Shown: positions 45,872 to 57,022, numbered from the stretch's first letter. The stretch is DNA of 64,000 bases from Physella acuta (GCF_028476545.1 NW_026732581.1:943789-1007788), one strand, 5' to 3'. Numbers and translations: made by a program. Notes: generated by a model from the sequence alone, not told the origin.

Positions 45872-47589
45872 CTAATCCCTACTGTACACATGAATGACGA
45901 CATCACTGTACAAGCCTTGTCTCTTGAATGTCGTCTCATCACCCAGCTCTTTACCATTGTGTTTCCAGACTTGCTGACTAGCTGGTATCTTAAACTTCAA
46001 AGGATTTTATAACATCATTCGTTAAATCAAACAAACATATCATAATCATATCTAAAACACTCTAATAGTTAACAGGTGTATTCCATAAATATAGTTGTTG
46101 TTGTTTTTTGACAATTTTTATCCAAACACACTCACCATAGCAACATAGTATCATCCCCTCCGTTTCTACGTGTGTAAATAATTAATTATTTAGATAAAAA
46201 ATTATAAATGTAGTTAATTGTTTTGAGACTTCAATAAGTTAAAAAAATATTTTCGTTTGTACATGTTTATATATTTAATTATTTACATTAAAAATTATAA
46301 AGATAGTTCGTTTTGAGACTTTCGTAATTATAAAAAAAAATATATTGCCGTTTCCACGTGTTAATATTTTTTTAAAGAATACAATTTTTAAGACTTTCAT
46401 AAAATAAATTACCGTTTCTACGTGGTTAAACAATTAATTATTTAAATTTAAAATTATAAACGTCGTTAATTTTTAAGACTTTCATAATTTAAAAAAAAAA
46501 TTATATTACTGTTTCTACTTGGTCTCCTTTCAGTCCTTCAATTGTCATTGTGATATTTATATCGTCCTGAAAATAAAGAGATACACGACTAACTTATTTT
46601 TTTTTCAACAAAACCATTCAACCTTTTAATTACAGTTAAATTACAGGTCACAGCAAGTATTTATAGTTTTAGCTAAGACTAATTTCCTCAATTACGAATC
46701 ACACCATGTAATAAAACAAATACTTGACAACACCATAAAAATGACAACACACACTTAACAGGAATACCCTTCACATAAACTAAAGCCCGTCTATACATAA
46801 CAAAAGCTAACTTTCCGTGTTGATTTATCCAGTGGCGTAGCCAGGATTGTCTCAAGGGAGGGGTTCCAATTTTTACCCGGGGACAAACTTTTGATTTGCA
46901 CCCATCCCCCCTCAGACTTTTGATTTGCCCCCCCTCCTCTCAAACTTTCGATTTGCACACCCCCTCTCCCCTCAAACTTTCGATTTGCACCCCCCCTCAT
47001 ACTTTATATATATACCGAGGGGTCTATGGGGGGAGGGTTATGACCCCCCTTGCCTACGCCACTGGATTTATCCCTACATTAGTAACTCGCTCTACAGTTT
47101 TTGACTTACAAAAAAATAAATGTTCACTCAAAATATTCATACAAAATTACTTTATAATTAACAACCTATCATGTAAATATTAATTTGCTTTCAACTTTGA
47201 CCATGCAAATAACACCTCAAAATATTAATCACTAAAAACTATAAATAATTAAAACATGTCAACTACTTTTAAGTGGTGGTAGAGCAGATGGTAGCTTATG
47301 CGAAATTCGCGGATTCACATCTTTAGCTCAAGTCAACCAGACTTTTCTAAGTCAACAAGCTCTGTCAATTATATAACTTTAGTGAGGGAAAGTAGAAAAA
47401 TAGAATAGACTGTCTACTTCCTCATTAGTCGAGGTCACGAAAAAAGATTCCACCTATTCCATTGACTCTCCGGTCAGCAAAAGTACAATTTACCTTATAA
47501 ATGACAGTTTTATCATTATTATGCACATGGAATTTCGTTGTGGCCGACTCAGGCAGACTTTCTGCTATAGCGTCGCCCATTGTGTTCAT
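45872..47589 (-). CDS. Ubiquitin-like single-domain protein, gene B
   Basis: Three minus-strand exons: 47494-47589 (32 codons from the first ATG; a second ATG three codons later is equally possible), 46519-46566 (16 codons, DDINITMTIEGLKGDQ) and 45872-45994 (40 codons plus stop). Donors are GTAAAT and GTAGAA, acceptors TTCAG and GAAG, and introns are phase 0. The 88-residue product has FKIPASQQVWKHNGKELGD and FKRQGLYSDVVIHVYSRD, matching the I-P-x-x-Q-Q and terminal-strand regions of ubiquitin. It ends SRD with no diglycine. The N-terminus SATTKFHVH parallels ATTVFNVH of gene A and QTTFHVH of gene C. An hAT MITE lies in intron 1 and a repeat array in intron 2. Confidence 0.78.
46140..46520 (-). 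repeat. Tandem repeat in intron 2 of gene B, from the exon 2 donor
   Basis: Four to five units of about 95 bp. On the minus strand each starts near CGTAGAAACGGTAAT, the sequence that begins the intron at the exon 2 donor (GTAGAAACAGTAAT), and continues GAAAGTCT.AAAA and TTTATAATTTT. It mirrors the acceptor-derived array in gene A. Confidence 0.7.
46830..47064 (+). mobile_element. hAT MITE with 8-bp TSD (gatttatc)
   Basis: Termini CAGTGGCGTAGCCAGG and CCTTGCCTACGCCACTG are imperfect inverted repeats. Perfect GATTTATC copies flank it (46822-46829, 47065-47072). Inside, ACTTTTGATTTGCACCCC-like units are repeated. Eight-base duplications and CAG/CTG ends fit the hAT superfamily. It lies in intron 1 of gene B. 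Confidence 0.85.
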
Positions 47590-47708
47590 TTTTTTTTTAA
47601 ATCGCTTTATACTCTGAAAAAAACATTAACATAAACATTCGTTTCTGTTTAGATAACATATCATATTAATAATATTAAACTTTTGTAAAATTATTGGAAA
47701 GCCTTAAT

Positions 47709-47810
47709 GCAGAGGCGTCGTGAGGCGGGGGTGGAGGGTGCGGACCGCACCGGGTGACACCATTTAAGGGGGGGGGGGGGTGACACCAAGACAAAAAAAT
47801 TGCAAGACAT
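47709..47810 (+). mobile_element. hAT MITE left-end fragment
   Basis: CAGAGGCGTCGTGAGG followed by GTGCGGACCGCACCGGGTGAC and ACACCATTTA, as in the MITE at 63033. No matching right end was found. Confidence 0.6.
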
Positions 47811-48885
47811 AGAATAAATGTTTTTCGCCAGTTCGACGAATGGTTAATTATGAAGTAAACATTCAAACTATAGAGAAAACAATGCTACAACCAGCTGTAT
47901 TAACAACCGACCATATCTAAGCATCGGGTGAGACGCGTCTTATTTACGTCACTGCCGTAGTGCTATATTTTTTTTTTTAAATATTTCAACATAAAGGAAA
48001 ATAAATGAAAAAATTACTGTATCGTCATTAAATTCATATTACACAGCCTGCATGGGAGATTATATTTATTCTTTTAATTTTAACATTGACTTTTGTACAT
48101 ATTTTATGGTAAAATCAGGAATTACAAGAAAAAGGTATTTGTCTTTATGTATTAGTTTTACTCTAGCTATCAGTGAGTTAATTATAATAATGAGTAATAG
48201 AGAAAAGAGATCATGGATTTAGATTTCGTTTAAAAAAACAAAACAATGACAGCCTAAAACAAATGGGGAATGTTGAGAAGTGGAGTCAAGTGTTGCCTGG
48301 CATTTTTAACTTCCTTATTGTTAAATAAGAACTAAACGGTTAAAAAACTGTATTGGTTTACATTTTATTTCACACCATGATCAATTATGAAAGATAATCG
48401 ACAACCTTGAAGTTTTTTTTTATTACAAAAAATTTTAAATGATGAAACGGCTTCCATATTAAAGCTGTAGGCCTAGGCCTTTTTAATTCTGTGTTGTTTT
48501 TTTTTTATCCGTGATGTGACCTAGATTTAGTTCCCTGGATTTTGAAAATGTACTTGCTGCTCTTATTTATCATTGTTTTTAAAGCTGACACTGGATCAGT
48601 GCCTTAGCTTGCTATCTTGTTGTTTAAGCCATCACTTACATTTTTCTTGTTGTGAATTAAGTTTTGTTGGTGACGGAGATCGAAAGTGACAATGCTTTGG
48701 TTTAATGTATTGTCTTTTACCTAATTTTACCGAAACTTCTGTTTATGTATAGGCCTACTTAGCGATTTTGGTAAAAAAAAAACATAAATAAGCATAACCT
48801 GTTATAATTATATCTCTATGAAATCAGATTTAAAAAAAACACAACTAATTTAAGCATAAACCTACCACAATAAATTATTATAAAA

Positions 48886-48964
<79 letters not shown>

Positions 48965-50166
48965 TAAGTCGGTTTTTAAGGGTTGTTTTTAACTTACATT
49001 AAACTATTACTGACGTGATGTGAAGGCTGAATCTAAAAGTTGTTGTTCCTTAATTTTAATCGGTTTCGATCAACGTGAAGATATTAGTGACAAATTAATT
49101 TGGAAATTCCCGATTGATATCGGGGAAAAATTGCAGTATTGGTTAAATGGATATTGCCGATAACGGGGATTCAATTTATTAAGCCAGAAATAAAAATTTA
49201 AAAATTCAACAGCTTCAATTTGAAATTTACTTTAAAGTTTGCCTTTTGTAAATATTCACACTGATTGTGATTGTTTTAAAAATTTAACCATGGCAAGGGT
49301 TGAGAGATGCTTCTATTGAATCAGTGATGATAACAAAATTAGAATTGTATCTGTATGCAAAAATTACCAAGCCATGATTCAAAGGTACGGGAATAAAATT
49401 TTAAACAAGAAACATGAACCACTTTCTTCACTAACGGTAGACGTTTAAAGGCTTAGAGAAAAAAAAATGTTACTCAGCAGACTCTGCATTAAAGAGCGTT
49501 TTATCTAATAAAAAATAACTTAAATTTATTTTAGAAAATGCAAGATTACCGTATTAAATTATTCTCTTTGCCATGTGAAATGCTTCTGCGTCCAATACTT
49601 TACACATAGTTATAAATATCGTCACACTGAGTAATGAGGAAGTGTCTTCTCTAAATTCCACTTTCACACACAAGTACGTTATAGATTTGTGGTTAGATTT
49701 GATTATATGTAAAATCTTATTTTTTTTAATTAGGCTCGGGAACTTAAGCTAATTTATATTGAACATTGTGTTCCAGCTTTAAAAATAATTTATTCGGTAG
49801 AGTAAATTATAAAATATGTTGCTTTTCGAGAGACATATTGATTTGTGAAAGTTGCTTCCCATTTATAAGTTAACATTGACCAAGGGATAAAACAAAATTA
49901 ATGTTTCCGAACTTCGATTAAAACACAGAGATATTTAATAATAATATAATAATGTTAACTCATTGTTTACTTTTTTCATTACATGTTAGCAAAAAAGTTT
50001 TATGTTAAACTAAGGTTATTTTTTATAGCTTTTGGAAGTTAAATTTATGTATATGATTTTAGATTTTAATAGAAAACCATTAACTTCTTGTAAAATACTA
50101 ATATTTCATAAAGGAGCAAGTTTCTTGACATTCAATCACATAGCAGTAATTTGTCTAGCTCTAGCA
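47811..50166. other. Intergenic sequence, no gene seen
   Basis: AT-rich, with a (TA)n run at 48886-48960. No coding exon or RNA gene was recognised. Confidence 0.35.
48886..48960. repeat. (TA)n microsatellite
   Basis: Uninterrupted TA run. Confidence 0.9.
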
Positions 50167-50183
50167 CAGTGATCGGCAACTGT
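50167..50183 (+). mobile_element. hAT element, left tip split by a retrocopy
   Basis: CAGTGATCGGCAACTGT resembles the terminus of hAT elements reading CAG.G.TCGGCAAC. It continues at 51588 after the RanBP1 insertion. Confidence 0.55.
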
Positions 50184-51556
50184 AATTTTATATTTGAGAA
50201 GGATAGTAGCGGGAAATAACAATCCATCACAATCATGGTAGATGACAAAGACCATGAAGAGCATATGCCAGAATCTCCAGAAATCCATTTTGAACCCATT
50301 GTCAAGTTGTCCCTTGTTGAGATCAAGACAATGAAAGAAGATGAAGAAGTGTTGTTAAACTTGAGAGCAAAGCTTTTCCGCTATGATCATGAGTGAAAAG
50401 AAAGAGGCTCAGGAGAATGCAAAATTTTGAAACATAAAAAAAACGGCCTGATCAGGATTTTAATGAGAAGAGACAAAGCACTGAAAATCTGTGCTAATCA
50501 CTATATCTATCCATCTATGGAACTCAAACCCAACTGTGGCAGTGATCGGGCATGGGTTTGGTCCACTACAGGAGATTTTGCAGATGAAGAAAGCAAAGAA
50601 GCGGTGTTCGCCATCAGATTTGCAAATGCAGAAAATGCCCAGAAGTTTAAAACAGTATTTGATGAGTCTGCAGAGCAAATGAAGAAAGTTTTGAACACCA
50701 AGTCAGTTATAGAAAATGGAGATACTAATGCTGAAAAAAAAAGATGAAGAGAAGGAAAAAGTGGATCATGGAACCACTGAGCTGGCTGGTCAGTTGAAAG
50801 ACTTAAATGTCAATAAGCATACAGAAGAGACCCCTGCTGAGGGTAGTACTGAGTGATATTTAATTAGATAGTGAAAATCATTTGACATCTTGCCACAGTC
50901 TACATGTTGTGTTTAACATTGATTCCATTCAGCGGTCTCCTACCTTCCTCACTGGCAGAATAAAGGGCAGTGTTGTATTCATAATGACATTGGTCAGCGG
51001 TTTACGTAACTCTAAAATATCCTTATGTCTAGAATTAAAGTGATGTCAATTAACAGAGGTTTGAAACATTTTTTGGATAAAGTAATGAACCTCAAGTGTA
51101 TGTTTCTTGCAATATTCATCACTGAATACATTTTTTTTATGACAAAAGGTGCTTTACTGGCTACCAAGTAGCTATTTTAATTCTATGTAATTAAAATAAA
51201 TTAAGGATAAATACATATTTTTTTTAAGAAAAAAATTTCTTTCCATTCTTAATGGTTACAAAATTGATGGGCATAGTATTGTATTATAAAGTTTATTGGT
51301 CCAATTTCTTCAAAAATAAAAATATATTTTTTAAATCAATAGCAAATTCTTGTCCAAATAAAAGTTTTGATGGATGAGCAGTTTTCGGTTGTTTTTTGTT
51401 TTTTTGTACTAAGTCATTTAAATAGTTACATTGTTTTAGCTCAAATATGTAGATCAGTACAATTGGATCATTAAACTTTCAATTTGTTTGACCGAGTTAA
51501 CCATTTTATTTTTAACATACTGTCATATTTTGTAAATAAATTGTCAACATTGTGCA

Positions 51557-51587
<31 letters not shown>
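50184..51587 (+). pseudogene. RANBP1: RanBP1 processed pseudogene (retrocopy)
   Basis: An intronless cDNA copy. It has a 5' UTR, an ATG at 50235, a coding-like region to a TGA at 50854-50856, a long 3' UTR with AATAAA at 51535, and a poly-A tail at 51561-51587. A perfect 12-bp target duplication (ATCGGCAACTGT) flanks it at 50172-50183 and 51588-51599, as in LINE-mediated retrotransposition. RanBP1 (Ran-GTP-binding co-activator of RanGAP) is clear from [38 protein letters not shown] and [11 protein letters not shown]. Two lesions are seen: an in-frame TGA at 50394 where a conserved Trp precedes KERG, and one extra A in the A-run near 50740. The 106-codon frame between them keeps most of the Ran-binding domain. 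The few lesions suggest a fairly recent copy. Confidence 0.93.
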
Positions 51588-51589
<2 letters not shown>

Positions 51590-51820
51590 CGGCAACTGTT
51601 ATCCCTTTCAATTTTGTATAATCACATACATGACATCATGTAAATATTCATTATGTACATTTGCAAAACCTTTCGTTTTCATTTGATGCTCGAAAGTATG
51701 TAAGAACTTGATGTTGATGCAAATGAAAGTATTTTTTTAAAAAAAAGGCTCGCGAGCCGCATGCGGCTCTCTTGATGTCAAGGTGCGGCTCTTCCGCTCC
51801 ATGCATAAATATTAATAGTT
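51588..51820 (+). mobile_element. hAT element, right part after the retrocopy
   Basis: It resumes with ATCGGCAACTGT and includes GGCTCGCGAGCCGCATGCGG and TGCGGCTCTTCCGC, words typical of hAT elements that start CAG..GTCGGCAACC. The right terminus was not identified. Confidence 0.5.
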
Positions 51821-52029
51821 ATTTTATTTTCAAAACTCATAAAAATATAGTTCTACAACATACGGTAATGAACGATACAATAATAAATATAAACAATAAA
51901 CACTCGCTATTCTATTAGAATATTTTGTTACTCCCTATTTGAATGTACTTGTTTTCTAAAACTGAGTTATTTAAATTTAAACAACACTTGTGCTTGGATC
52001 ATATTCATCGGGACACATGTTTACCTACC

Positions 52030-52110
52030 AGAGGCGTAGCTAGGGGGGGGGGGAGTGCGCCCGCACCGGGCGCCGACCCTAGGGGGGAGCCAAATGGGGT
52101 GGAAATTTTT
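52030..52110 (+). mobile_element. hAT MITE left-end fragment
   Basis: CAGAGGCGTAGCTAGG, a G run, CGCACCGGGCGCCGACCC. Truncated on the right. Confidence 0.5.
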
Positions 52111-52567
52111 TTTAAAGCCGATTGTATGCTGCAGTTTTGAATTATAAACAGTCTAAGTTAAGAAATGTAATGGCTACAAGCCTTGACATACGGGATTAAT
52201 AGTTTTCTACCTTGATTGGGTAACTGTAAAAGATATACCCTTAATAAACAGTGACCGGCAAATTCCGCTTTACCGCTTTTTGTAGATGGGGAGAGGGGCG
52301 CTTTTTGCTACCAAAATAGGAAGAATTTACACTAGATTGGCGAGTCGATAAATGTTATCGCTTATAAAAGAAACCAATTGTATTAAAGCTAGTGTTTTTG
52401 TCTTAGTCAGATTCGAACCGGTTTTTGTTCGAAAAACAGAGACGTTCTGAAAAAAAGTATCGTTTTTGTCAAGTCAGTTTTAACAGTAGTAGTTATCGAG
52501 CTGTTGGACTAGGACATCTGCGGCTGACAAAGCAACTCAATCTTAAACCTATGATAATAGCTGTAAG

Positions 52568-52738
52568 CAGAGGCGTAGCGATGGGGGGGGGGGGGGCAGG
52601 GGGGACATATGTCCCCGGGCGCCGAACTTAGGGGGCGCCAAAATGGGTTGCAAAAAGTAATCGAAAGTTTGAGGGGGGGGGGGGGGCTGCAAATCGAAAA
52701 TTTGTCCCCGGGCGCCGGAAAGAGTCGCTACGCTTCTG
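52568..52738 (+). mobile_element. hAT MITE with near-perfect 8-bp TSD
   Basis: Termini CAGAGGCGTAGCGATG and GAGTCGCTACGCTTCTG; flanks GCTGTAAG and GCTGCAAG differ at one position. The interior repeats G-run plus AATCGAAAATTTG/TCGAAAGTTTGAGG. Confidence 0.8.
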
Positions 52739-52739
52739 G

Positions 52740-53540
52740 CTGCAAGACAATGTTACATCAAGTGTTCATCGCTTATTTTATTATATGTAAGTAGTAGGTT
52801 TAAGCGTAATATTTATTAATTTGCTTTATTTGCCAGCATTGCTTCTTCCGTACGTCGGAAATGGAGACTTGCATGCGTGCAAAACTTTTCCCACATTTGC
52901 CGAACCAATGTGAAGTTAACATAAAAAGATATCAGTTGTTTTGTAATTATAATGATTGTTCGTTCAAACAAAATATAATAGCATCGCGCTTTTTACATAC
53001 ACATACACACACACACGCACACTTACAAACACGCACACACGGAATTTATGTCTGCATTCAGTGAAGGTGGCCGAATTTGACGAGATGGATTCGATCATTT
53101 TTGTTGGCTTGTAAAAAAAAAAAAAAGGTTAAAAAAATGCATCAAAACCTAAAAATTCGAAAATGTAATATTTGTAGACGCAATTTTATAAATTTTGATA
53201 TTTTAAAATAGTTTTTAACATTATTGCTACATTTCTATTTAATTTCATCAAGCGTAAATTGTTACAACAAGTTTCACTTTCGCAAGACTTGATTAGCTCT
53301 ACAAGATCCCAACTTCGACCTAGTTCAGCCATGCTTTTCATGATTTTCAGTGACAAAATGAAAAAAAAGAAAATTATTTATGGCTTTTTAAAATTTTATA
53401 TTACTGAAAATATTAAAAACACCAAATATATCCAATCTTAGTAAAGTCTGACAAAAAAACTCACAATAAAGTTATTAGAACCGATTTTTAAAATACTTTA
53501 AACAACATTCGATTTTTTTCGAGACCGTTCACGGTTACCT
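52740..53540. other. Intergenic sequence, no gene seen
   Basis: Includes a short (CA)n stretch at about 53000-53040 and an A-rich run at 53115. No exon was recognised. Confidence 0.35.
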
Positions 53541-53549
53541 CCATTGGCA

Positions 53550-53875
53550 GGCATTTAAGTCAAGTGATTTGCTGTCAGTCAAGTTTAAGTCAAGTGATTG
53601 CTGTCAGTCAAGTTTAAGTCAAGTGATTGCTGTCTGTCAAGTTCAAGTCAAGTGATTGCTGTCAATCAAGTTTAAGTCAAGTGATTTGCTGTCTGTCAAG
53701 TTCAAGTCAAATGATTGCTGTCAGTCAAGTTCAAGTCAAGTGATTTCTGTCAGTCAAGTTCAAGTCAAGTGATTGCTGTCAGTCAAGTTCAAGTCAAGTG
53801 ATTTCTATCAGTCAAGTTCGAGTCAAGTGATTGCTTTCAGTCAAGTTCAAGTCACGTGATTGTTGTCAATCAAGC
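53550..53875 (+). repeat. Minisatellite, about 29-bp unit
   Basis: About 11 copies of TCAAGTGATTGCTGTCAGTC with AAGTTYAAG. No open frame is maintained. Confidence 0.88.
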
Positions 53876-53879
53876 TGCT

Positions 53880-54559
53880 AGTTTAGTACCATCTGTGCCA
53901 CGTGTTGTGGTCGATATATGAAAGAGTAATTGTTGTATTGGAATAAAAATGATCCAATCTATCCTGCCGAAGTATGGACCAATAACAACAACTCTCTACA
54001 TCAAAAGAGTTGTGTGACTTAGGCCAAATTATCTCCAGTATTCCTGATGGTATCTGCGTCTGGAAGCCATGTATCGCATGTGTTTGTTTTGATACACGTT
54101 TGGTTCGTCATATATCTGATACGCAATTAATATTCCATGTAACTTATTGTAACAAGTGTTATTACCGCTTTTGGCACACATTCCTACTTCCTTGGTGTAT
54201 GATATATTTTATTGGGAAACTCATTCTCAAATAAGTAAAAAAAAAAGTATCTATTAAAATAATGTTAAATACTAAATAATTTAAGCATTTTAATATATAA
54301 AATTGTTCTTAAATTTAAACATTTTTAATGTATAGCTTGTTTTTGTCTTACAAGCAGATGTATCATCGATTTAACCAGCAAATGCTCTCTCGGGTCAACA
54401 CGCGTCACTGTCCCCTTTTAGAATAACACAAAGCGGAAAGGACCGATCACTCCTCGCATGACTACGCTCCTGCTTAATCCAATACCCACAATGCTTAGTC
54501 TTCATGTACAACATGAGGACGCAACTTTGCACACTGGGATTCTAAATGAACGCAGGTGT
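53880..54559. other. Sequence upstream of the lectin pseudogene
   Basis: No repeat was recognised. A 74-codon frame at 54010-54234 is Cys/Phe-rich but shows no domain and no splice context. Confidence 0.3.
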
Positions 54560-54990
54560 TTCTCGTCTAACCACAACTGAAGGAGATCAAAAACACTAGC
54601 TGCAACACTTGGGGAGGTTTTCAGTACGTGTCTAGCAACACCACGACAGAAAGTATTAACATGTTTTCTACCCTTCTTTTAGACACAGGCGCTAAAGCTT
54701 CATGTTCAAGAAATGAAGGATTCGTCACAAGTGGTAAGACATTAGAAAAAGTCAGACTTATCATTTCACTAGCACCAAGCAGCGAACTCTGGATTGGGTG
54801 CAACGACACGGACGTTGAAGGGATGTTCGTGTGGATGGAGAACAAAACCTCTTTCACAAACTACTCGATATTTTATAAAGGTGTACCCAACGGCTGAGAT
54901 GTCGATGACTGCTATCGTGTGATGACTATTAGAGGCAGAAAATTGGGACATCGTGGCACAGAACCCATAACGTCTGCCGTTGGTATATGA
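54560..54990 (+). pseudogene. C-type lectin-domain pseudogene
   Basis: The frame reads CNTWGGFQYVS, then KASCSRNEGFVTSGKTLEKV, SSELWIGCNDTDVEGMFVWM and VPNG, then a TGA at 54895 where a Trp is expected, and DVDDCYRV. This is the C-type lectin pattern (W-I-G-x-N-D, E-G-x-F-x-W, N-x-x-D-D-C). Shortly after, the frame shifts: another frame reads ENWDIVAQN, then RLPLVYE, where VCE is expected, so the last disulfide cysteine is also lost. No start or signal peptide was found. Host lectins are often expanded in invertebrate immunity; this copy is dead. Confidence 0.75.
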
Positions 54991-55034
54991 ACCTTTAGTG
55001 TGATTTATTTATCTGTTGAACGCCTCAAAGAAAA

Positions 55035-55195
55035 GGAACTCAGAAACGGCTAAGGGAGACGTGGAGGTGTATGGTGGGGAAGCAGCTGGCAGAGTCGGGA
55101 CTGTCAAGTGGGGACTGCCAGGAAAACTGCCGGAAGTAGCTTTCCTTGGCGGTCCCATGTGTCTTGGGCACAAAAAGGAGAAGATGATGATTTAG
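55035..55195 (+). mobile_element. SINE family B 3' fragment
   Basis: CCATGTGTCTTGGGCACAAA, then GATGATGATT, matches the 3' end of the element at 57115 (TATGTCTTGGACACGCAAG, GATGATGATAA). Confidence 0.45.
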
Positions 55196-55404
55196 CTGGT
55201 GTTTACTGAGTAACAAGACAGAAAAAGTTACAAGACGGTCACAATTTATATTAATTTAATTATTTGCCAACATTTCAAAACATATTTGTTAAAAGTTTAT
55301 GGTGCGTACACATAAAATATTTGCTTTAAAAATAAAGAAAATGCACAAGAAAAACATGTATTTGTAAACTGATAAAGCACTTAGTTTTTTATCATTGTAG
55401 TTCC

Positions 55405-55560
55405 TTGATTACAATTTAGTAATTAGTGACTTCTCTCGACGCAAGTAGTGTCAAATGGTATTGATTAAAATTTAGTAGTTAGTAGTCTCCCTTGACAAGC
55501 TTAACGTTAAATAGTATTGATTACAATTTAGTAATTAGTGACTTCTCTCGACGCATTTTA
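55405..55560 (-). repeat. Triplicated 3' end of the P450 gene
   Basis: The minus-strand block covering the last codons and stop of the P450 (GCGTCGAGAGAAGTCACTAA and TTACTAAATTGTAATCAA) is repeated twice more downstream (around 55480-55530 and 55400-55470) with decay. Only the first copy is in frame with the gene. Confidence 0.7.
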
Positions 55561-57022
55561 CGGCAAATGGCACAGGGGAAACTACCCCACCAAATACGTC
55601 TTTCTCAGAAGGTTTAAAATTTGGATCAGCGGGCAGGAATTCAAACTTCTGAAACATGGAGGACAGGAACAAGAAAAGTTCCATCTTGGCCAGGGATTCC
55701 CCAAGACAGATTCTACGACCAATTGAAAAAGGTATTAGCTCTTCTCTAGTCAGCAAACTTCCTTGCTCGTCAATAAATCTTTCAGGTCGGAAATTTTCAG
55801 GATCCCCCCAGATCTTCTCGTCTTTGAGAACAGCTTCTACATTCGGAATGACCTGGGCGCCTTTAGGAATTGTAAAACCGTTGAGAACTGTGTCCTGGGA
55901 ACAGACGTGATTTAGCGCAAACGGCACGAGACTCCCCACTCTTTGAGTCTCCATAATGAACGCGTTTAAATATTTGAGACGTGCCTTGTCAGATATATTT
56001 GGTTGACGATCTGTTCCAATTTTTTCTTTGATCTCCTGGTAAAGTTTTGTCTGGATTTCCGGGTTTTTCAAGACGAAATAAAGACTCCATAAAATCGTGG
56101 TGCTGGTGGTCTCTGTCCCTGCAAGAAATAAATTTTCTATGTTTCGAATAAGGCTGATATCGCTTAGGTTTGTAGGTTCTTCTGAATTTTGTTTCTTCTC
56201 CATCTCGTTAACATACGCTAGAATATAATTGTCCAAGTTGTTTGGGTCATAATTTTTCCGGATTTCATTCACCATTTTTGTAGCAAACTCACGTAGTTCA
56301 ATTGTCTCAGAAATTAATTTGTCTGCATTCAGCTTGTATTTCGGTAGATATTTAAAACATGGAAGGAAATTAAGTTTTGAAACTCCTGAAGTTAGATGAG
56401 CTATATCGTTTAACATGGATGTTAGATGTTGTATTTTAGGATCGTCGAATTCAAATCTTTTCCCGAAAATAATGGAACAAATTACGTTGGAGATGCTGAC
56501 GTTGATGAGACTTCGAAACTGCATTGCTTTGAATGCTCTGCCATCACCTTTTGCTAGTTCCTTAACAAAAGCAGCAACTTCTTCTGTTATTTTTTCTGCC
56601 AGTATATTTTTCCCCATACCGAAGCCTCTCAGGATTGAAAGAGAAACCGATCGTTGCTCTTTCCAATACGCACCGGAAGACCGAACCACACCTTTCGTCA
56701 TGTGTTGCACATTTCTTGCCAGAAAACTTGTTGTGGGTCTGTCTGAAATAGAGTCTCCGTGTTTCACGAACGCTTCCTTTATAACCTCAAACGAATTTAA
56801 AACGACGATTGTTTCTTGACCTAACTTCAAACTGAAGACGTCGCCAAGTTTTTGAGACCATTTCTTGAACTGTTGTCTTGGATCTCGCTCCAACAAATAC
56901 AGATGGCCCACAATAGGCAGAGCTAGCCCAGGGGATGGGGGAAGATGTTTTGGTTTTTTAAGCAACCAGTAGAGGGTTGCTATGACGACAACCAATGCAA
57001 CCAGCCAAGACGTCAACTCCAT
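55535..57022 (-). CDS. Cytochrome P450, CYP2-like, single coding exon
   Basis: A 495-residue intact frame, the usual length for a microsomal P450. There is an N-terminal signal anchor (LVALVVVIATLYWLL), a proline-rich hinge (LPPSPG), a C-helix WKEQR, an I-helix AGTETT at 301-306, the ExxR motif ETQR at 358-361, RPERF at 412-416 and the haem loop FSIGRRICLG at 432-441 with Cys439 as thiolate ligand. It is an ER-membrane monooxygenase needing P450 reductase; substrate unknown, with xenobiotic or lipid oxidation typical of the CYP2 clan. The whole CDS is one exon although CYP2-clan genes usually have several introns. A strong acceptor (T-run then CCAG) lies 22 bases before the ATG, suggesting a 5'-UTR intron. 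No poly-A tail or target duplication is evident. The 3' end is tandemly repeated downstream. Confidence 0.92.
   Translation of the reverse strand: MELTSWLVALVVVIATLYWLLKKPKHLPPSPGLALPIVGHLYLLERDPRQQFKKWSQKLGDVFSLKLGQETIVVLNSFEVIKEAFVKHGDSISDRPTTSFLARNVQHMTKGVVRSSGAYWKEQRSVSLSILRGFGMGKNILAEKITEEVAAFVKELAKGDGRAFKAMQFRSLINVSISNVICSIIFGKRFEFDDPKIQHLTSMLNDIAHLTSGVSKLNFLPCFKYLPKYKLNADKLISETIELREFATKMVNEIRKNYDPNNLDNYILAYVNEMEKKQNSEEPTNLSDISLIRNIENLFLAGTETTSTTILWSLYFVLKNPEIQTKLYQEIKEKIGTDRQPNISDKARLKYLNAFIMETQRVGSLVPFALNHVCSQDTVLNGFTIPKGAQVIPNVEAVLKDEKIWGDPENFRPERFIDEQGSLLTREELIPFSIGRRICLGESLAKMELFLFLSSMFQKFEFLPADPNFKPSEKDVFGGVVSPVPFAVKCVERSH

Noticed and set aside
50427-50747. A functional intronless RanBP1 gene
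   Set aside because: The reading frame is interrupted by a stop at a conserved Trp and a 1-base insertion, and poly-A plus target duplication mark it as a retrocopy.
53550-53875. Minisatellite as a regulatory element of the lectin
   Set aside because: No binding-site logic is visible and the lectin is broken; nothing links them beyond proximity.
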